A stretch of 45,108 nt of DNA from DAOUVR01 sp034430535 (lineage in GTDB: Bacteria > Chloroflexota > Dehalococcoidia > E44-bin15). The position numbers were made by a program, and so were the translations under genes. How positions within the stretch are numbered: position 1 is the first letter of the stretch; every line of letters starts with the position of its first letter. The stretch is from contig CAYUCL010000014.1 of assembly GCA_964443325.1 (NCBI GenBank), positions 1 to 45,108 on the forward strand, given 5' to 3'. Shown here piece after piece: positions 7,774 through 15,560 of the stretch. A model generated the notes under the pieces. It was not told where the DNA came from, did not search any database, and saw nothing but the letters and a program-made list of their open reading frames with translations.

Positions 7774-8592
7774 ATGCCCACGGCAAAGGTTGGCGACATC
7801 AACATAAATTACAAGGTTCACGGAGAGGGGGAGGCACTCGTCTTGATCAATGGCTATGGCAGTAACTCCCGCTCATGGTTACTGGAGATACCCACCTTCT
7901 CCCAGGAGTTCCAGGTAGTCACCTTCGACAATAGAGGAACTGGCCAGAGCGACAAGCCCGATATCCCCTACACCATGGAGATGATGGCAGGCGACGTGGC
8001 CGGTTTGCTCGAGGCTATCGGTATCGATGCCGCCCACGTCTACGGGGTCTCCATGGGAGGTATGATTGCCCAGGAGTTTACCCTCCGCTATCCAGATAAA
8101 GTGATAAGCCTCATCCTGGGATGCACCAATTGCGGAGGTCGCCACAGTATCAGGCCCGATGAGGAAGTGATGACGTTCCTCTTCGACGCGGAGCGCATGA
8201 AGCGGCTGACACCGGAAGAGGGAGCCCGAGAATCGCTTCCTTTCCTCTTCAGCCAGAAGTTCATCGATAACAATGTGGATATCATTGAACAAATCGTAAC
8301 GCAGCGGGTGGAATATGTCACCCCACTGCATGGCTATACCAGGCAGGCGCAGGCGATAATGGGCCATGATACTTATGACCGGCTGCCCCAGATCGAGGTT
8401 CCTACCCTAGTCATCGCTGGTACCGCTGACAGGTTGGTTCCATTTGAGAACTCCAAGACACTGGCCTCCCAAATACCAAACGCCGAACTCGTCATCCTGG
8501 AGAACATGGGGCATGGCTACCTCGTCGAGGCAGCAGAGGAGGCAAACAAAGCGATCCTCGACTTCTTGAGACGCCACCGCCGCTCTAGCTAG
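7774..8592 (+). CDS. Alpha/beta-fold hydrolase
   Basis: Single-domain soluble hydrolase of 272 residues. Oxyanion region LINGYGSNSRSW (about 24-35), FDNRGTGQSDKP (51-62), nucleophile elbow GVSMGG with Ser93, acid residue in IAGTADRLVP and catalytic His in NMGHGY near the end. AAAGGAGGG lies 7-15 nt before the ATG. Related proteins include 3-oxoadipate enol-lactonases and various esterases; the substrate cannot be named. It stands alone, with 160 bp to the next gene. Confidence 0.85.
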   Translation: MPTAKVGDININYKVHGEGEALVLINGYGSNSRSWLLEIPTFSQEFQVVTFDNRGTGQSDKPDIPYTMEMMAGDVAGLLEAIGIDAAHVYGVSMGGMIAQEFTLRYPDKVISLILGCTNCGGRHSIRPDEEVMTFLFDAERMKRLTPEEGARESLPFLFSQKFIDNNVDIIEQIVTQRVEYVTPLHGYTRQAQAIMGHDTYDRLPQIEVPTLVIAGTADRLVPFENSKTLASQIPNAELVILENMGHGYLVEAAEEANKAILDFLRRHRRSS

Positions 8593-8751
8593 CCCTTAAG
8601 CTGACTTGAAATCACCTGACATCTAAGATATGGATTTACCCTGTAGCTGGTCTTTTCGCAAGTCGTCGCGCCCGGTAACTCTGAGGAGAGCCGGGATGGT
8701 GCTCCTGAGTGCCGTGCCCATCAGGTATAAAACGGGTCAAGGAGGCGTAAG

Positions 8752-9072
8752 ATGAAGTTTCTTCTGTTCTCTATGTATGATGCAGCCAAGCAGGCAGAGC
8801 TAGCGCAGATAGCGGATAAGGCGCACGTTAGCGCCCCTCCAGGGCGGAAGTTGCTGGCTACCTACGTCTGCCTGGGAATGCCGTTTGCCAACGTTCCTCG
8901 GAATACACTGGTATCTATCAGTGTTATTGAAGCCGAGAGTGCTGAGGCAATGGCCGCGGCCACCTATCCAATGGCACTTGCAGGCGCAACGCTCTGGCAC
9001 GTTCCTGTAATGGAGCTGCGTGCAGGCGGTGGGGCAGCCGTAGAAAAGAAACTGAGAAGTCGAACGAGCTGA
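8752..9072 (+). CDS. Small conserved protein, possible dimeric alpha+beta barrel
   Basis: 106 residues, preceded by AAGGAGG. The sequence reads as alternating beta strands and helices (MKFLLFSMYD; LVSISVIEAESAEAMAAATYP; WHVPVMEL), suggestive of a small ferredoxin-like or DUF3303-like domain, but I do not recognise it with certainty. No signal peptide or membrane segment. It converges with the MBL-fold gene at 9160. A decayed second copy lies at 10034-10171 beside the second MBL-fold gene, so the pair was duplicated as a unit. Confidence 0.65.
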   Translation: MKFLLFSMYDAAKQAELAQIADKAHVSAPPGRKLLATYVCLGMPFANVPRNTLVSISVIEAESAEAMAAATYPMALAGATLWHVPVMELRAGGGAAVEKKLRSRTS

Positions 9073-9159
9073 GCGCTGAGCCTTTTCAGGTGCAAGGATC
9101 CTAGGGCAGCCTAGCATGCCAGTTGAGGCATGGTAGATTCTATCTTGCCCCATTGGTAG

Positions 9160-9978
9160 TTACTTTGCTGTTAGCAGAGCGTACAGACGTTCTACATTCA
9201 TCTTCTGTACTTCAAGGCCCATAGCCTCAAGCCCCATGCCCATGGGATACCTGTCGAGGAAGGATATTTTAGCCTGCGCCTCTTCCTTTGTAAGCCCCTG
9301 CTTTACCGCTTGCCTCACAGCCTCCACCCACTCTTCGATAAATGATGCCTGCTCGCTAAGGTAGCTCTTGTCGCAAACTTCACCGTGGCCAGGAACTATT
9401 ACATCCACATCGAGTTCTTCTATCCTCTTCAGCGACTGGAGCCACTCCTCAGGATATCCCTGATGGAGGAAGGTCTGAACCTTATAGAAGACATTATCGC
9501 CGGTGAATACCACTCTCTCCTCAGGGATATGGACTGCGACCTCGCTGGCGGTATGCCCCGGGAGGTGAATAGCTTCGAAGGTGTGCTCCCCTAAATATAA
9601 GAAGAGGCGCTCGGTGAAAGTGACGGATGGCTTTTTCAAACTGTATCCCTCCATGAATGGGAGGCCTTCGGGGTCGATAACCTTCATCCGCTCCATCACC
9701 ATATTTAAATCAAAAGAAGAAAGGGCCTCCCTCGTGCCCTGATGGGCAATTACCGTCCCTGGGAAGAAGAAGTTTCCCGTCACATGGTCACCATGCGGCT
9801 CAGTGTTAATCAGATACTTGAGCTCCCCCTTACCCTTCATCTGCTCTCGCCACTTCATTGCATCCGATGGGTTTTGCGGAGAGTCGATCATAACAATGCC
9901 TTCATTTGTCGTTACAAAGCCCGGGTTGCAGCCCCGGAAGCCCGTCTCTACGTAAACGTTGGCGCTTACCTGCTGCAT
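9160..9978 (-). CDS. MBL-fold metallo-hydrolase, copy 1
   Basis: 272-residue metallo-beta-lactamase-fold protein, no signal peptide. The first metal motif is E60-P-H62-G-D64-H65, so the first His of HxHxDH is Glu. Later ligands are present: LPGHTASE, VVFTGDN and VPGHGE. These fit a binuclear-metal hydrolase with a modified site; the substrate is unknown. ATG 9978 has AGGAGGG five nt upstream. It is a paralog of the gene at 10178 (same length and motif positions), each with its own promoter. The C-terminus (KQGLTKEEAQAKISFLDRYP) is shared with the paralog. Confidence 0.85.
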   Translation of the reverse strand: MQQVSANVYVETGFRGCNPGFVTTNEGIVMIDSPQNPSDAMKWREQMKGKGELKYLINTEPHGDHVTGNFFFPGTVIAHQGTREALSSFDLNMVMERMKVIDPEGLPFMEGYSLKKPSVTFTERLFLYLGEHTFEAIHLPGHTASEVAVHIPEERVVFTGDNVFYKVQTFLHQGYPEEWLQSLKRIEELDVDVIVPGHGEVCDKSYLSEQASFIEEWVEAVRQAVKQGLTKEEAQAKISFLDRYPMGMGLEAMGLEVQKMNVERLYALLTAK

Positions 9979-10006
9979 TTTGCCCTCCTAACATGAACTA
10001 GATCCC

Positions 10007-10036
10007 AGCATACTCTGCCCCAATTTCCCCTGTCAA
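10007..10036 (-). promoter_or_regulatory. Promoter of MBL-fold gene copy 1
   Basis: Minus strand TTGACA (10036-10031), 18 bp, TATGCT (10012-10007). The spacer, containing TTGGGGCAGAG, is nearly identical to that of copy 2 (TTGGGGCACAG), so the promoter was duplicated with the gene. Confidence 0.7.
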
Positions 10037-10171
10037 GGAAATATACTGGCTGCCCATATGCGTTAGGGAAAAGCGTTTGCCGGGCATTATCCGAATAATA
10101 TAGCATCTATCAACGCTGTTGAAACTGAAATTGCTGAGGTCTTCGGAGACAATCCAGCTAGCGCGGACTAG
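10034..10171 (+). pseudogene. Decayed copy of the 8752 gene
   Basis: Reading from 10034 to the stop at 10169 gives ILAAHMR, an in-frame TAG (10064-10066), then GKAFAGHYPNNIASINAVE and TEIAEVFGDNPAS. This aligns without gaps to residues of the intact 8752 protein (LLATYVCLGMPFANVPRN, TLVSISVIEAESAEAMAA). Both ends are missing and there is no start codon. It occupies the same place relative to MBL copy 2 as the intact gene does relative to copy 1. Confidence 0.8.
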
Positions 10172-10177
10172 CAAGCC

Positions 10178-10993
10178 TCAAGAAGCCAAAAGATCGTATA
10201 ACCGTGCCACATTCCACCGCTGCACCTCGGGGCCCAGTGCCTCAATTCCGATATCCATGGGATAGCGGTCGAGGAATGATATTCTCTCCTGTGCCTCCTC
10301 CTTTGTAAGCCCCTGCTTTACCGCATCTTTCACAGCCTCCATCCACTCCTCGATGAACGATGCCTGCTCCTTGATGTAACTCTTGTCGCAAACCTCTCCA
10401 TGGCCGGGAATGATTACATCTACATCCAGCTCTTCTATCCTCTTCAGCGACTGGAGCCACTCCTCGGGGTACGCCTCGTGGAGGAATGTCTGAACCTTGT
10501 GGAAGATATTGTCGCCGGTGAATACCACCCTCTCCTCAGGGACATAGACTGCGGACTCGCTGGCGGTGTGACCCGGGAGATGGATCACCTCGAAGGCATG
10601 ATCACCCAAGTATAAAAAGAGGCGTACAGTAAAGGTGATGGAAGGCCTTCTCAAAAAATATCCCTCCATCAACGATACACCGTCGGGGTCACCAGTTTTC
10701 ACCCACTCCTTAATCCCATCTGTGGTAAGCGACGAAAGTGCCTCCTTGAAGCCATCGTGGGCAATCACTGTGACCGGGAAGAAGAAGTTCCCCGCTACGT
10801 GGTCGACATGGGGCTCGGTGTTTATCAGATAGCGTATCTCGCCCTTCCCTTTCATCTGCTCCTTGAACTTCATGACATCCGAGGGATTTTGCGGGGAATC
10901 GATCATGACAATGCCTTCCTTCGTCGTTACAAAGCCGGGGTTGCAGCCTCTGAAGCCCGTCTCCGCATATACATTTGCGCTTAACTGCTGCAT
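10178..10993 (-). CDS. MBL-fold metallo-hydrolase, copy 2
   Basis: Close paralog of the gene at 9160, 271 residues. The frame is open further upstream, but ATG 10993 (MQQLSANVY) matches the start of copy 1 and has AGGGAGGA directly upstream, so the longer start at 11038 is rejected. The metal motif is again altered, E60-P-H62-V-D64-H65, with GHTASE, TGDN and IPGHGE retained. Keeping the same unusual Glu in both copies suggests it is functional rather than decay. Function unknown; the pair is likely cytoplasmic. Confidence 0.85.
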   Translation of the reverse strand: MQQLSANVYAETGFRGCNPGFVTTKEGIVMIDSPQNPSDVMKFKEQMKGKGEIRYLINTEPHVDHVAGNFFFPVTVIAHDGFKEALSSLTTDGIKEWVKTGDPDGVSLMEGYFLRRPSITFTVRLFLYLGDHAFEVIHLPGHTASESAVYVPEERVVFTGDNIFHKVQTFLHEAYPEEWLQSLKRIEELDVDVIIPGHGEVCDKSYIKEQASFIEEWMEAVKDAVKQGLTKEEAQERISFLDRYPMDIGIEALGPEVQRWNVARLYDLLAS

Positions 10994-11021
10994 TTTATCC
11001 TCCCTAAACGAACTAGGCCTC

Positions 11022-11051
11022 AGAATACTGTGCCCCAATCCGCCATGTCAA
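11022..11051 (-). promoter_or_regulatory. Promoter of MBL-fold gene copy 2
   Basis: Minus strand TTGACA (11051-11046), 18 bp, TATTCT (11027-11022), about 28 bp upstream of ATG 10993. Confidence 0.7.
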
Positions 11052-11131
11052 GAAAATCTTCTCGCCCAGCACCTTAGAAAAAACATCGTCTCTCTTTTCT
11101 CCATTGTCATTAAAAATAAAGCAATCTCGTT

Positions 11132-11208
11132 GTCATTCTGACCCTTCACTTTGTGAAGGGGAAGAATCTGTTTGAGATTCTTCGGTCGCTTCACTCCCTC
11201 AGAATGAC
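11132..11208. repeat. Palindromic dispersed repeat, GTCATTCTGA family
   Basis: GTCATTCTGA at the left end and TCAGAATGAC at the right end are exact complements, with inner arms GAAGAATCT and AGATTCTTC. A half unit of the same type (GTCATTCCGAG...GAAGAATCTC) lies near 31533-31573. The remaining sequence between 11052 and 11293 shows no gene. Confidence 0.8.
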
Positions 11209-11293
11209 ATACAGAGCGAGATTTCTCTCAAGGCGCCCCCAGACCCACTAACATGAATCAGGGCAATTCCCTTTCCCCATGGAAGGTGCTAAA

Positions 11294-11896
11294 ATGGATA
11301 TGATGACATCGATCGTTCTCGCCGGTGGAAAGAGCATCAGGCTGGGGCGGGAGAAGGCTCTGGAGAAGATCGGGGGCCAATCTCTTATCCAGCAGGTCAT
11401 CGGTCGGCTCTACTCGCTAGAAAATGAGATTATCGTGGTTACTTCGCAAACTTACAACCTGCCAGACCTGGGGGTAAAACAGGTAACCGATATCTATCCA
11501 GACAAAGGCCCCCTGGGTGGCATCTATTCGGGGCTCAGGGCTGCGCCCTGCTTTTATTGCCTTGTTGTTGGATGTGACATGCCCCTGTTGAACGTCGCTC
11601 TCCTGCGCTATATTATGGAACTGTCTCATGGCTTCGATGTTGTCATACCCAGAGTGGATAGCAATGTGGAGCCACTTCATGCTGTATATTCCAAGAACTG
11701 CCTCGCAAGCATTGAAGCGGCGCTCAAGCAAGATAGGCTCCAGATCCAAGGCTTCTTTCACCAGATGAAGGTAAGGTACGTCGAGTATGCCGAACTGAAG
11801 AAGTTCGACCCAGAACTCCTGAGTTTCTTCAATATCAACTCCGAATCGGATCTGAAGCGGGCGCAGGCACTCTTGAAGAATGAAGAAGCCATATAA
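11294..11896 (+). CDS. mobA: Molybdenum cofactor guanylyltransferase
   Basis: Transfers GMP to molybdopterin to make the MGD cofactor used by DMSO-reductase-family enzymes such as the one at 28919. The N-terminal nucleotide-binding motif LAGGKSIRLGREKALEKIGG is diagnostic, followed by GPLGGIYSGL and VGCDMPLL (metal-binding Asp). I choose ATG 11294 (MDMMTSIVLAGG), which has GGAAGG upstream, over ATG 11279; 200 residues. First gene of a four-gene run with the acyl-CoA synthetase subunit, moeA and mobB. No promoter is evident upstream. Confidence 0.9.
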   Translation: MDMMTSIVLAGGKSIRLGREKALEKIGGQSLIQQVIGRLYSLENEIIVVTSQTYNLPDLGVKQVTDIYPDKGPLGGIYSGLRAAPCFYCLVVGCDMPLLNVALLRYIMELSHGFDVVIPRVDSNVEPLHAVYSKNCLASIEAALKQDRLQIQGFFHQMKVRYVEYAELKKFDPELLSFFNINSESDLKRAQALLKNEEAI

Positions 11897-11917
11897 AATA
11901 TATAGGAGGCTTGTTTT

Positions 11918-13345
11918 ATGGCGAAGGTTATGAAAAGAAGCGTAGTCAAGCAGCTAAAGCACATCTTTGAACCGAAGTCTGTAGCTGTTATCGGCGCATC
12001 GGGAGATTTGGGCAAGTTTGGCGGTAGGGCCTTCTTCCTTCCACTGGAAACAGGTTATCGGGGACACCTCTATCCGGTAAACCCGTCCCGCCCTGAGGTG
12101 TTCGGAATCAAGACATACCCCAGTGTGCTTGACATCCCCGATGATGTTGAACTGGCAGTCATCGCCGTGGCCGCCCCTCTTGTGCCTCAGGTCATGGAGG
12201 AATGCATCAAGAAGGGGGTAAAGGGGGTGGTGATGATAACAGCCGGGTTTGCCGAGACCGGCGAGGAGGGAAGGAAGCTACAGGACGAGGTTGTGAAGAT
12301 CGCCCATGATGCTGGCATACGTATGGTCGGACCCAACAGCAATGGCATATATAGCTCCCGCGTCAGGCTCAATCTCCTCTACTACAGGGCGCCCCGGCTG
12401 GGGTCTATCTCCTTCATCTCCCAGAGCGGCACTCTCGGCGGCTACTTGTTTGAGTGGGCAAACAATAAAGGCTATGGGTTTAGCAAGTTCGTCAGCAGCG
12501 GCAACCAAGCCAGCCTCAATGTTTCCGACTATCTGGAATACCTGGAACAGGACCCCGACACCAGCGCCATAGTCCTCTACATTGAGAGTGTACAAGAAGG
12601 GCATAGGTTTGTCGAAGTAGCCCGCCGTGTTGTCAAGAAGAAACCGATTATAGCCTTCAAGGGAGGACGCACCGCGGTCGGCTCTCGGGCGACTCTTTCC
12701 CACACCGCATCGTTAGCTGGCTCCGACGAAATCTTTGATGCGGCGTGCCGGCAGGCCGGGGTAATAAGGTGCTACGAGGTGACTCACCCCTTCGACCTGG
12801 CTGAAGCCCTCACCCAGCAACCGCTGCCCAAGGGCAAGCGGGTAACCATCGTCGGCAGCGGCGGCCAGTGTGTAGCCACAGCCGATGCCTGCGCCTCGCT
12901 AGGTCTGGAGCTTCCCGAATTTGATGCGGATACCAAGCGTCGCCTCATGGAGTTGCTGCCGCCCCATGCCCCCGTTCCGACCAACCCGGTGGATACCGCT
13001 GCCGGTGGCGACCCTATGACCGGACCCCTGATTGTGGATCTCCTGGCACAGCTCGACTACATTGACGGCATAATCACCCACGGCCCCATGATCGGCTGGG
13101 GCGTAACACCAGAACGGATTAGCCAATTGCTCACCGAGTCGGATACGGTGACCTCCGTCCCGGAGAAATACGGAAAGCCGTTGGTATGTACCGCTGCGGC
13201 CAGGCGCCCTGGCAGAGTCGATGTTGGCTATGATCTATACCGCCACGCGCGTATCCCCATGTATGCCACCCCCGAAGAATCGGCAAGGGCAATGTGGGGG
13301 CTGATGGAGTACGCGGAGATTCGACGCCAGATGGCGCAATCGTAA
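11918..13345 (+). CDS. ADP-forming acyl-CoA synthetase, alpha-type subunit
   Basis: 475-residue NDP-forming acyl-CoA synthetase subunit, which interconverts an acyl-CoA plus ADP and Pi with acid plus ATP and CoA. Domains: CoA-binding Rossmann domain (about 10-140; FEPKSVAVIGASGD, YPVNPSRPEVFG, GPNSNGIYSS) and two succinyl-CoA-ligase-like domains (about 160-460), with the phospho-His in SHTASLAGSDEIFDAA (His262). The ATP-grasp domain is absent; a separate 231-residue ATP-grasp protein at 16826 is the likely partner. RBS TAGGAGG. Curiously it lies inside the molybdenum-cofactor operon, 21 nt after mobA and 13 nt before moeA. Confidence 0.88.
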   Translation: MAKVMKRSVVKQLKHIFEPKSVAVIGASGDLGKFGGRAFFLPLETGYRGHLYPVNPSRPEVFGIKTYPSVLDIPDDVELAVIAVAAPLVPQVMEECIKKGVKGVVMITAGFAETGEEGRKLQDEVVKIAHDAGIRMVGPNSNGIYSSRVRLNLLYYRAPRLGSISFISQSGTLGGYLFEWANNKGYGFSKFVSSGNQASLNVSDYLEYLEQDPDTSAIVLYIESVQEGHRFVEVARRVVKKKPIIAFKGGRTAVGSRATLSHTASLAGSDEIFDAACRQAGVIRCYEVTHPFDLAEALTQQPLPKGKRVTIVGSGGQCVATADACASLGLELPEFDADTKRRLMELLPPHAPVPTNPVDTAAGGDPMTGPLIVDLLAQLDYIDGIITHGPMIGWGVTPERISQLLTESDTVTSVPEKYGKPLVCTAAARRPGRVDVGYDLYRHARIPMYATPEESARAMWGLMEYAEIRRQMAQS

Positions 13346-13358
13346 GGAGCTTGGCAGC

Positions 13359-14591
13359 ATGATCAGTGTGGAGCAGGCCCTGGACAAGGTCCTCAGTTAT
13401 GTCCATATACTGGATAGCGAGGAGAAGCCCATCATGGACTGTCTGGGGCAGGTGCTCGACGAGGAAGTCTACTCACCCATCAATGTCCCTCCGCTGGACA
13501 ATTCCGCCATGGATGGCTATGCGGTAAAGGCGGAGGACACCCTCGGTGCCAGTAAATCTTCGCCTGTCTACCTCGATGTCATCGGCGAGGTGCGTGCTGG
13601 CACCATTGCCGAGCGAGAGGTCGTGCCGGGCACGGCATATCGTATCATGACTGGGGCACCACTTCCCAAGGGTGCCGACAGCGTAGTGAGATTCGAGGAC
13701 ACCGATGAGGCCACACGTTCCGGGCAACCACTTTCGCAAATTGGTATATTTTGCCAGGTGCCGCAGGGACACGATATGCGTCCCGCCGGAGAGGACATCT
13801 CACAGGGCCAGTTGGTTTTACAGAAGGGAACGCCTCTTCGCCCTCAGGAAATAGGGGTGCTCGCCTCACTAGGCAAGGTAAAAGCGAGAGTGATTCGCCG
13901 CCCTGTGATAGCCACCCTCGCCACTGGCGATGAGCTTGTAGAGATCGACCAGCCCCTCCCTGAAGGGAAAATCTATAACAGCAATATCTTCAGCATCGCC
14001 GCCCAGATACTTCGCTATGGCGGCATCCCCAAAATCCTCGGTGTCACCCCTGACCGAGTAGAGGACATCATAGAAAAAATCAAAGGTGCCCTTGACGCAG
14101 ACATGCTCATTACCTCCGGCGGTGTTTCTATGGGGGATTATGACCTGGTTAAGGATGTTTTAGCAACGCAGGGGGAGATATCATTCTGGACGGTGCGTAT
14201 GAAACCAGGGAAGCCACTCGCCTTTGGTGTGATCGAAGGGGTGCCACATCTTGGGTTACCAGGAAATCCAGTGAGTTCAATGGTTACATTTGAAATTTTT
14301 GCGCGCCCTGCCATCATGAAGATGATGGGCAAGAAGAACCTCTCAAAGCCATCGGTCAGGGCAATCCTGGAGAACAGTATCGAAAATACCGATGGTCGCC
14401 GCATCTTCGCCCGGGCAATTGTGAGAAGGGAGAACGACCGTTATTTTGCCCAACTCACCGGCCCGCAGGGCTCGGGAATCCTCACCTCTATGACCCGAGC
14501 CAATGGGTTAGCCATCATTCCCGAGGATGTTAAAGGTATGAAAGCGGGAGACGTGGTTCAGGTGCTTATGCTTGATTGGAGTGAGGAATAG
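13359..14591 (+). CDS. moeA: Molybdopterin molybdenumtransferase
   Basis: Inserts molybdate into adenylated molybdopterin. 410 residues with the four-domain MoeA layout: PPLDNSAMDGYAV and GTAYRIMTGAPLPKGADSVVRFE in the N-terminal domains, RPAGEDI, the MoCF-binding domain (about 180-320; ATGDELV, TSGGVSMGDYD), MKPGKPLAFG and the C-terminal beta domain. RBS AAGGAG. Part of the mobA-mobB operon; three nt separate it from mobB. Confidence 0.95.
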   Translation: MISVEQALDKVLSYVHILDSEEKPIMDCLGQVLDEEVYSPINVPPLDNSAMDGYAVKAEDTLGASKSSPVYLDVIGEVRAGTIAEREVVPGTAYRIMTGAPLPKGADSVVRFEDTDEATRSGQPLSQIGIFCQVPQGHDMRPAGEDISQGQLVLQKGTPLRPQEIGVLASLGKVKARVIRRPVIATLATGDELVEIDQPLPEGKIYNSNIFSIAAQILRYGGIPKILGVTPDRVEDIIEKIKGALDADMLITSGGVSMGDYDLVKDVLATQGEISFWTVRMKPGKPLAFGVIEGVPHLGLPGNPVSSMVTFEIFARPAIMKMMGKKNLSKPSVRAILENSIENTDGRRIFARAIVRRENDRYFAQLTGPQGSGILTSMTRANGLAIIPEDVKGMKAGDVVQVLMLDWSEE

Positions 14592-14594
14592 GAC

Positions 14595-15110
14595 ATGCCT
14601 CCCGTTGTTTGTATCGTGGGCAAGTCAAATGTCGGCAAGACCACGCTGGTGGGAAGACTGGTCTCCGAGTTCAAAGGGCGGGGCTATCGGGTAGCCACTA
14701 TAAAGCACAGCCCCCGAGGCTTTGAGCTGGATCAGGCAAAGAAGGATAGCTGGCGACATATTCGTGCCGGAAGCGATACAGTTGTCATCAGCTCGCCCCA
14801 AAAGCTTGCATTGGTCAGGCCTCAAGACCACGATGCCCCCCTCACAGAGATAGTGGACCTCATAGGAGAGGACTTTGATATTGTGGTAGCTGAGGGATTC
14901 AAGAAAGCCAGCGCGCCAAAGATCGAGGTGCATGGAAAAGGATCAGAGACCGGCCTTGTCTGTACCCCCGATGAACTCATCGCCGTCGTCACCGACGCGC
15001 CATTAGATGCCGACATAACTCAGTTCTCTCCGGAGGATATCTCAGCAATCGCTGACTTTATTGAACAAAATGTAATGGGCGGCTACCCACCAAAAAATAA
15101 TGAAAAATGA
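14595..15110 (+). CDS. mobB: Molybdopterin-guanine dinucleotide biosynthesis protein B
   Basis: P-loop GTP-binding accessory protein of MGD synthesis. Walker A GKSNVGKTTLVGRL (about 8-21), switch-like KHSPRGFELDQAKKDSWRHIRAG and the C-terminal VVAEGFKKASAPKIEV are family features. 171 residues. The start is three nt after the moeA stop, indicating coupling. The 3' end is followed by a short tandem repeat. Confidence 0.93.
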   Translation: MPPVVCIVGKSNVGKTTLVGRLVSEFKGRGYRVATIKHSPRGFELDQAKKDSWRHIRAGSDTVVISSPQKLALVRPQDHDAPLTEIVDLIGEDFDIVVAEGFKKASAPKIEVHGKGSETGLVCTPDELIAVVTDAPLDADITQFSPEDISAIADFIEQNVMGGYPPKNNEK

Positions 15111-15121
15111 TGTGGCACATA

Positions 15122-15209
15122 CCGTTCGTGGTGAGCCCCTAACCGTTCGTGGTGAGCCCCTAACCGTTCGTGGTGAGCCTGTCGAACCATGAACGGCCAC
15201 TTCGACAGG
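15122..15209. repeat. 21-bp tandem repeat ending in an inverted repeat
   Basis: CCGTTCGTGGTGAGCCCCTAA occurs with a 21-bp period beginning at 15122, 15143 and 15164; the third copy diverges after GTGAGCC. It runs into CCTGTCGAA (15178-15186), exactly complementary to TTCGACAGG (15201-15209). It lies between the converging mobB and acyP genes, so it may act as a bidirectional terminator; that is inference. Confidence 0.85.
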
Positions 15210-15265
15210 TTCAGAGAGAACGGAATAAACCAATTTTCGAAGCAAAGGGTTACTAGCAACAGTTC

Positions 15266-15550
15266 CTAGAACCTTACATCGAATCGGGAGAATTCCCCGC
15301 TATACCCCGACCAATCTACATCAACACTCTTCACCCTTGCTGCGCGCGGTCCCACCTCCAAATACCGCAACAGTTGCTCCAGTTTGTCCCGCTCCCCCTC
15401 AGCCACGACCTCTACCGTCCCATTTAGAAGGACGTTTCGCACATAGCCGGTGAGCCCTAGCTCTACGGCGTGACGCATTACAAAGTAGCGAAAATTCACC
15501 CCCTGAACCAGCCCATGCACCACCGCATGAAGATTTTCTTGCTGAGACAT
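15266..15550 (-). CDS. acyP: Acylphosphatase
   Basis: 94-residue cytoplasmic enzyme hydrolysing acyl phosphates. The catalytic Arg21 is in VHGLVQGVNFRYFV and Asn39 in GYVRNVLLNGTVEVVAEG, both as in the family. Ten nt downstream of the radical SAM gene, so probably the last gene of a three-gene leftward operon (48-residue protein, radical SAM, acyP). Convergent with mobB. Confidence 0.94.
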   Translation of the reverse strand: MSQQENLHAVVHGLVQGVNFRYFVMRHAVELGLTGYVRNVLLNGTVEVVAEGERDKLEQLLRYLEVGPRAARVKSVDVDWSGYSGEFSRFDVRF

Positions 15551-15560
15551 CTTTCACCCT

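Noticed and set aside
15120..15184. CRISPR array
   Set aside because: The 21-bp units are contiguous with no spacers, and no cas gene is present anywhere in the window.
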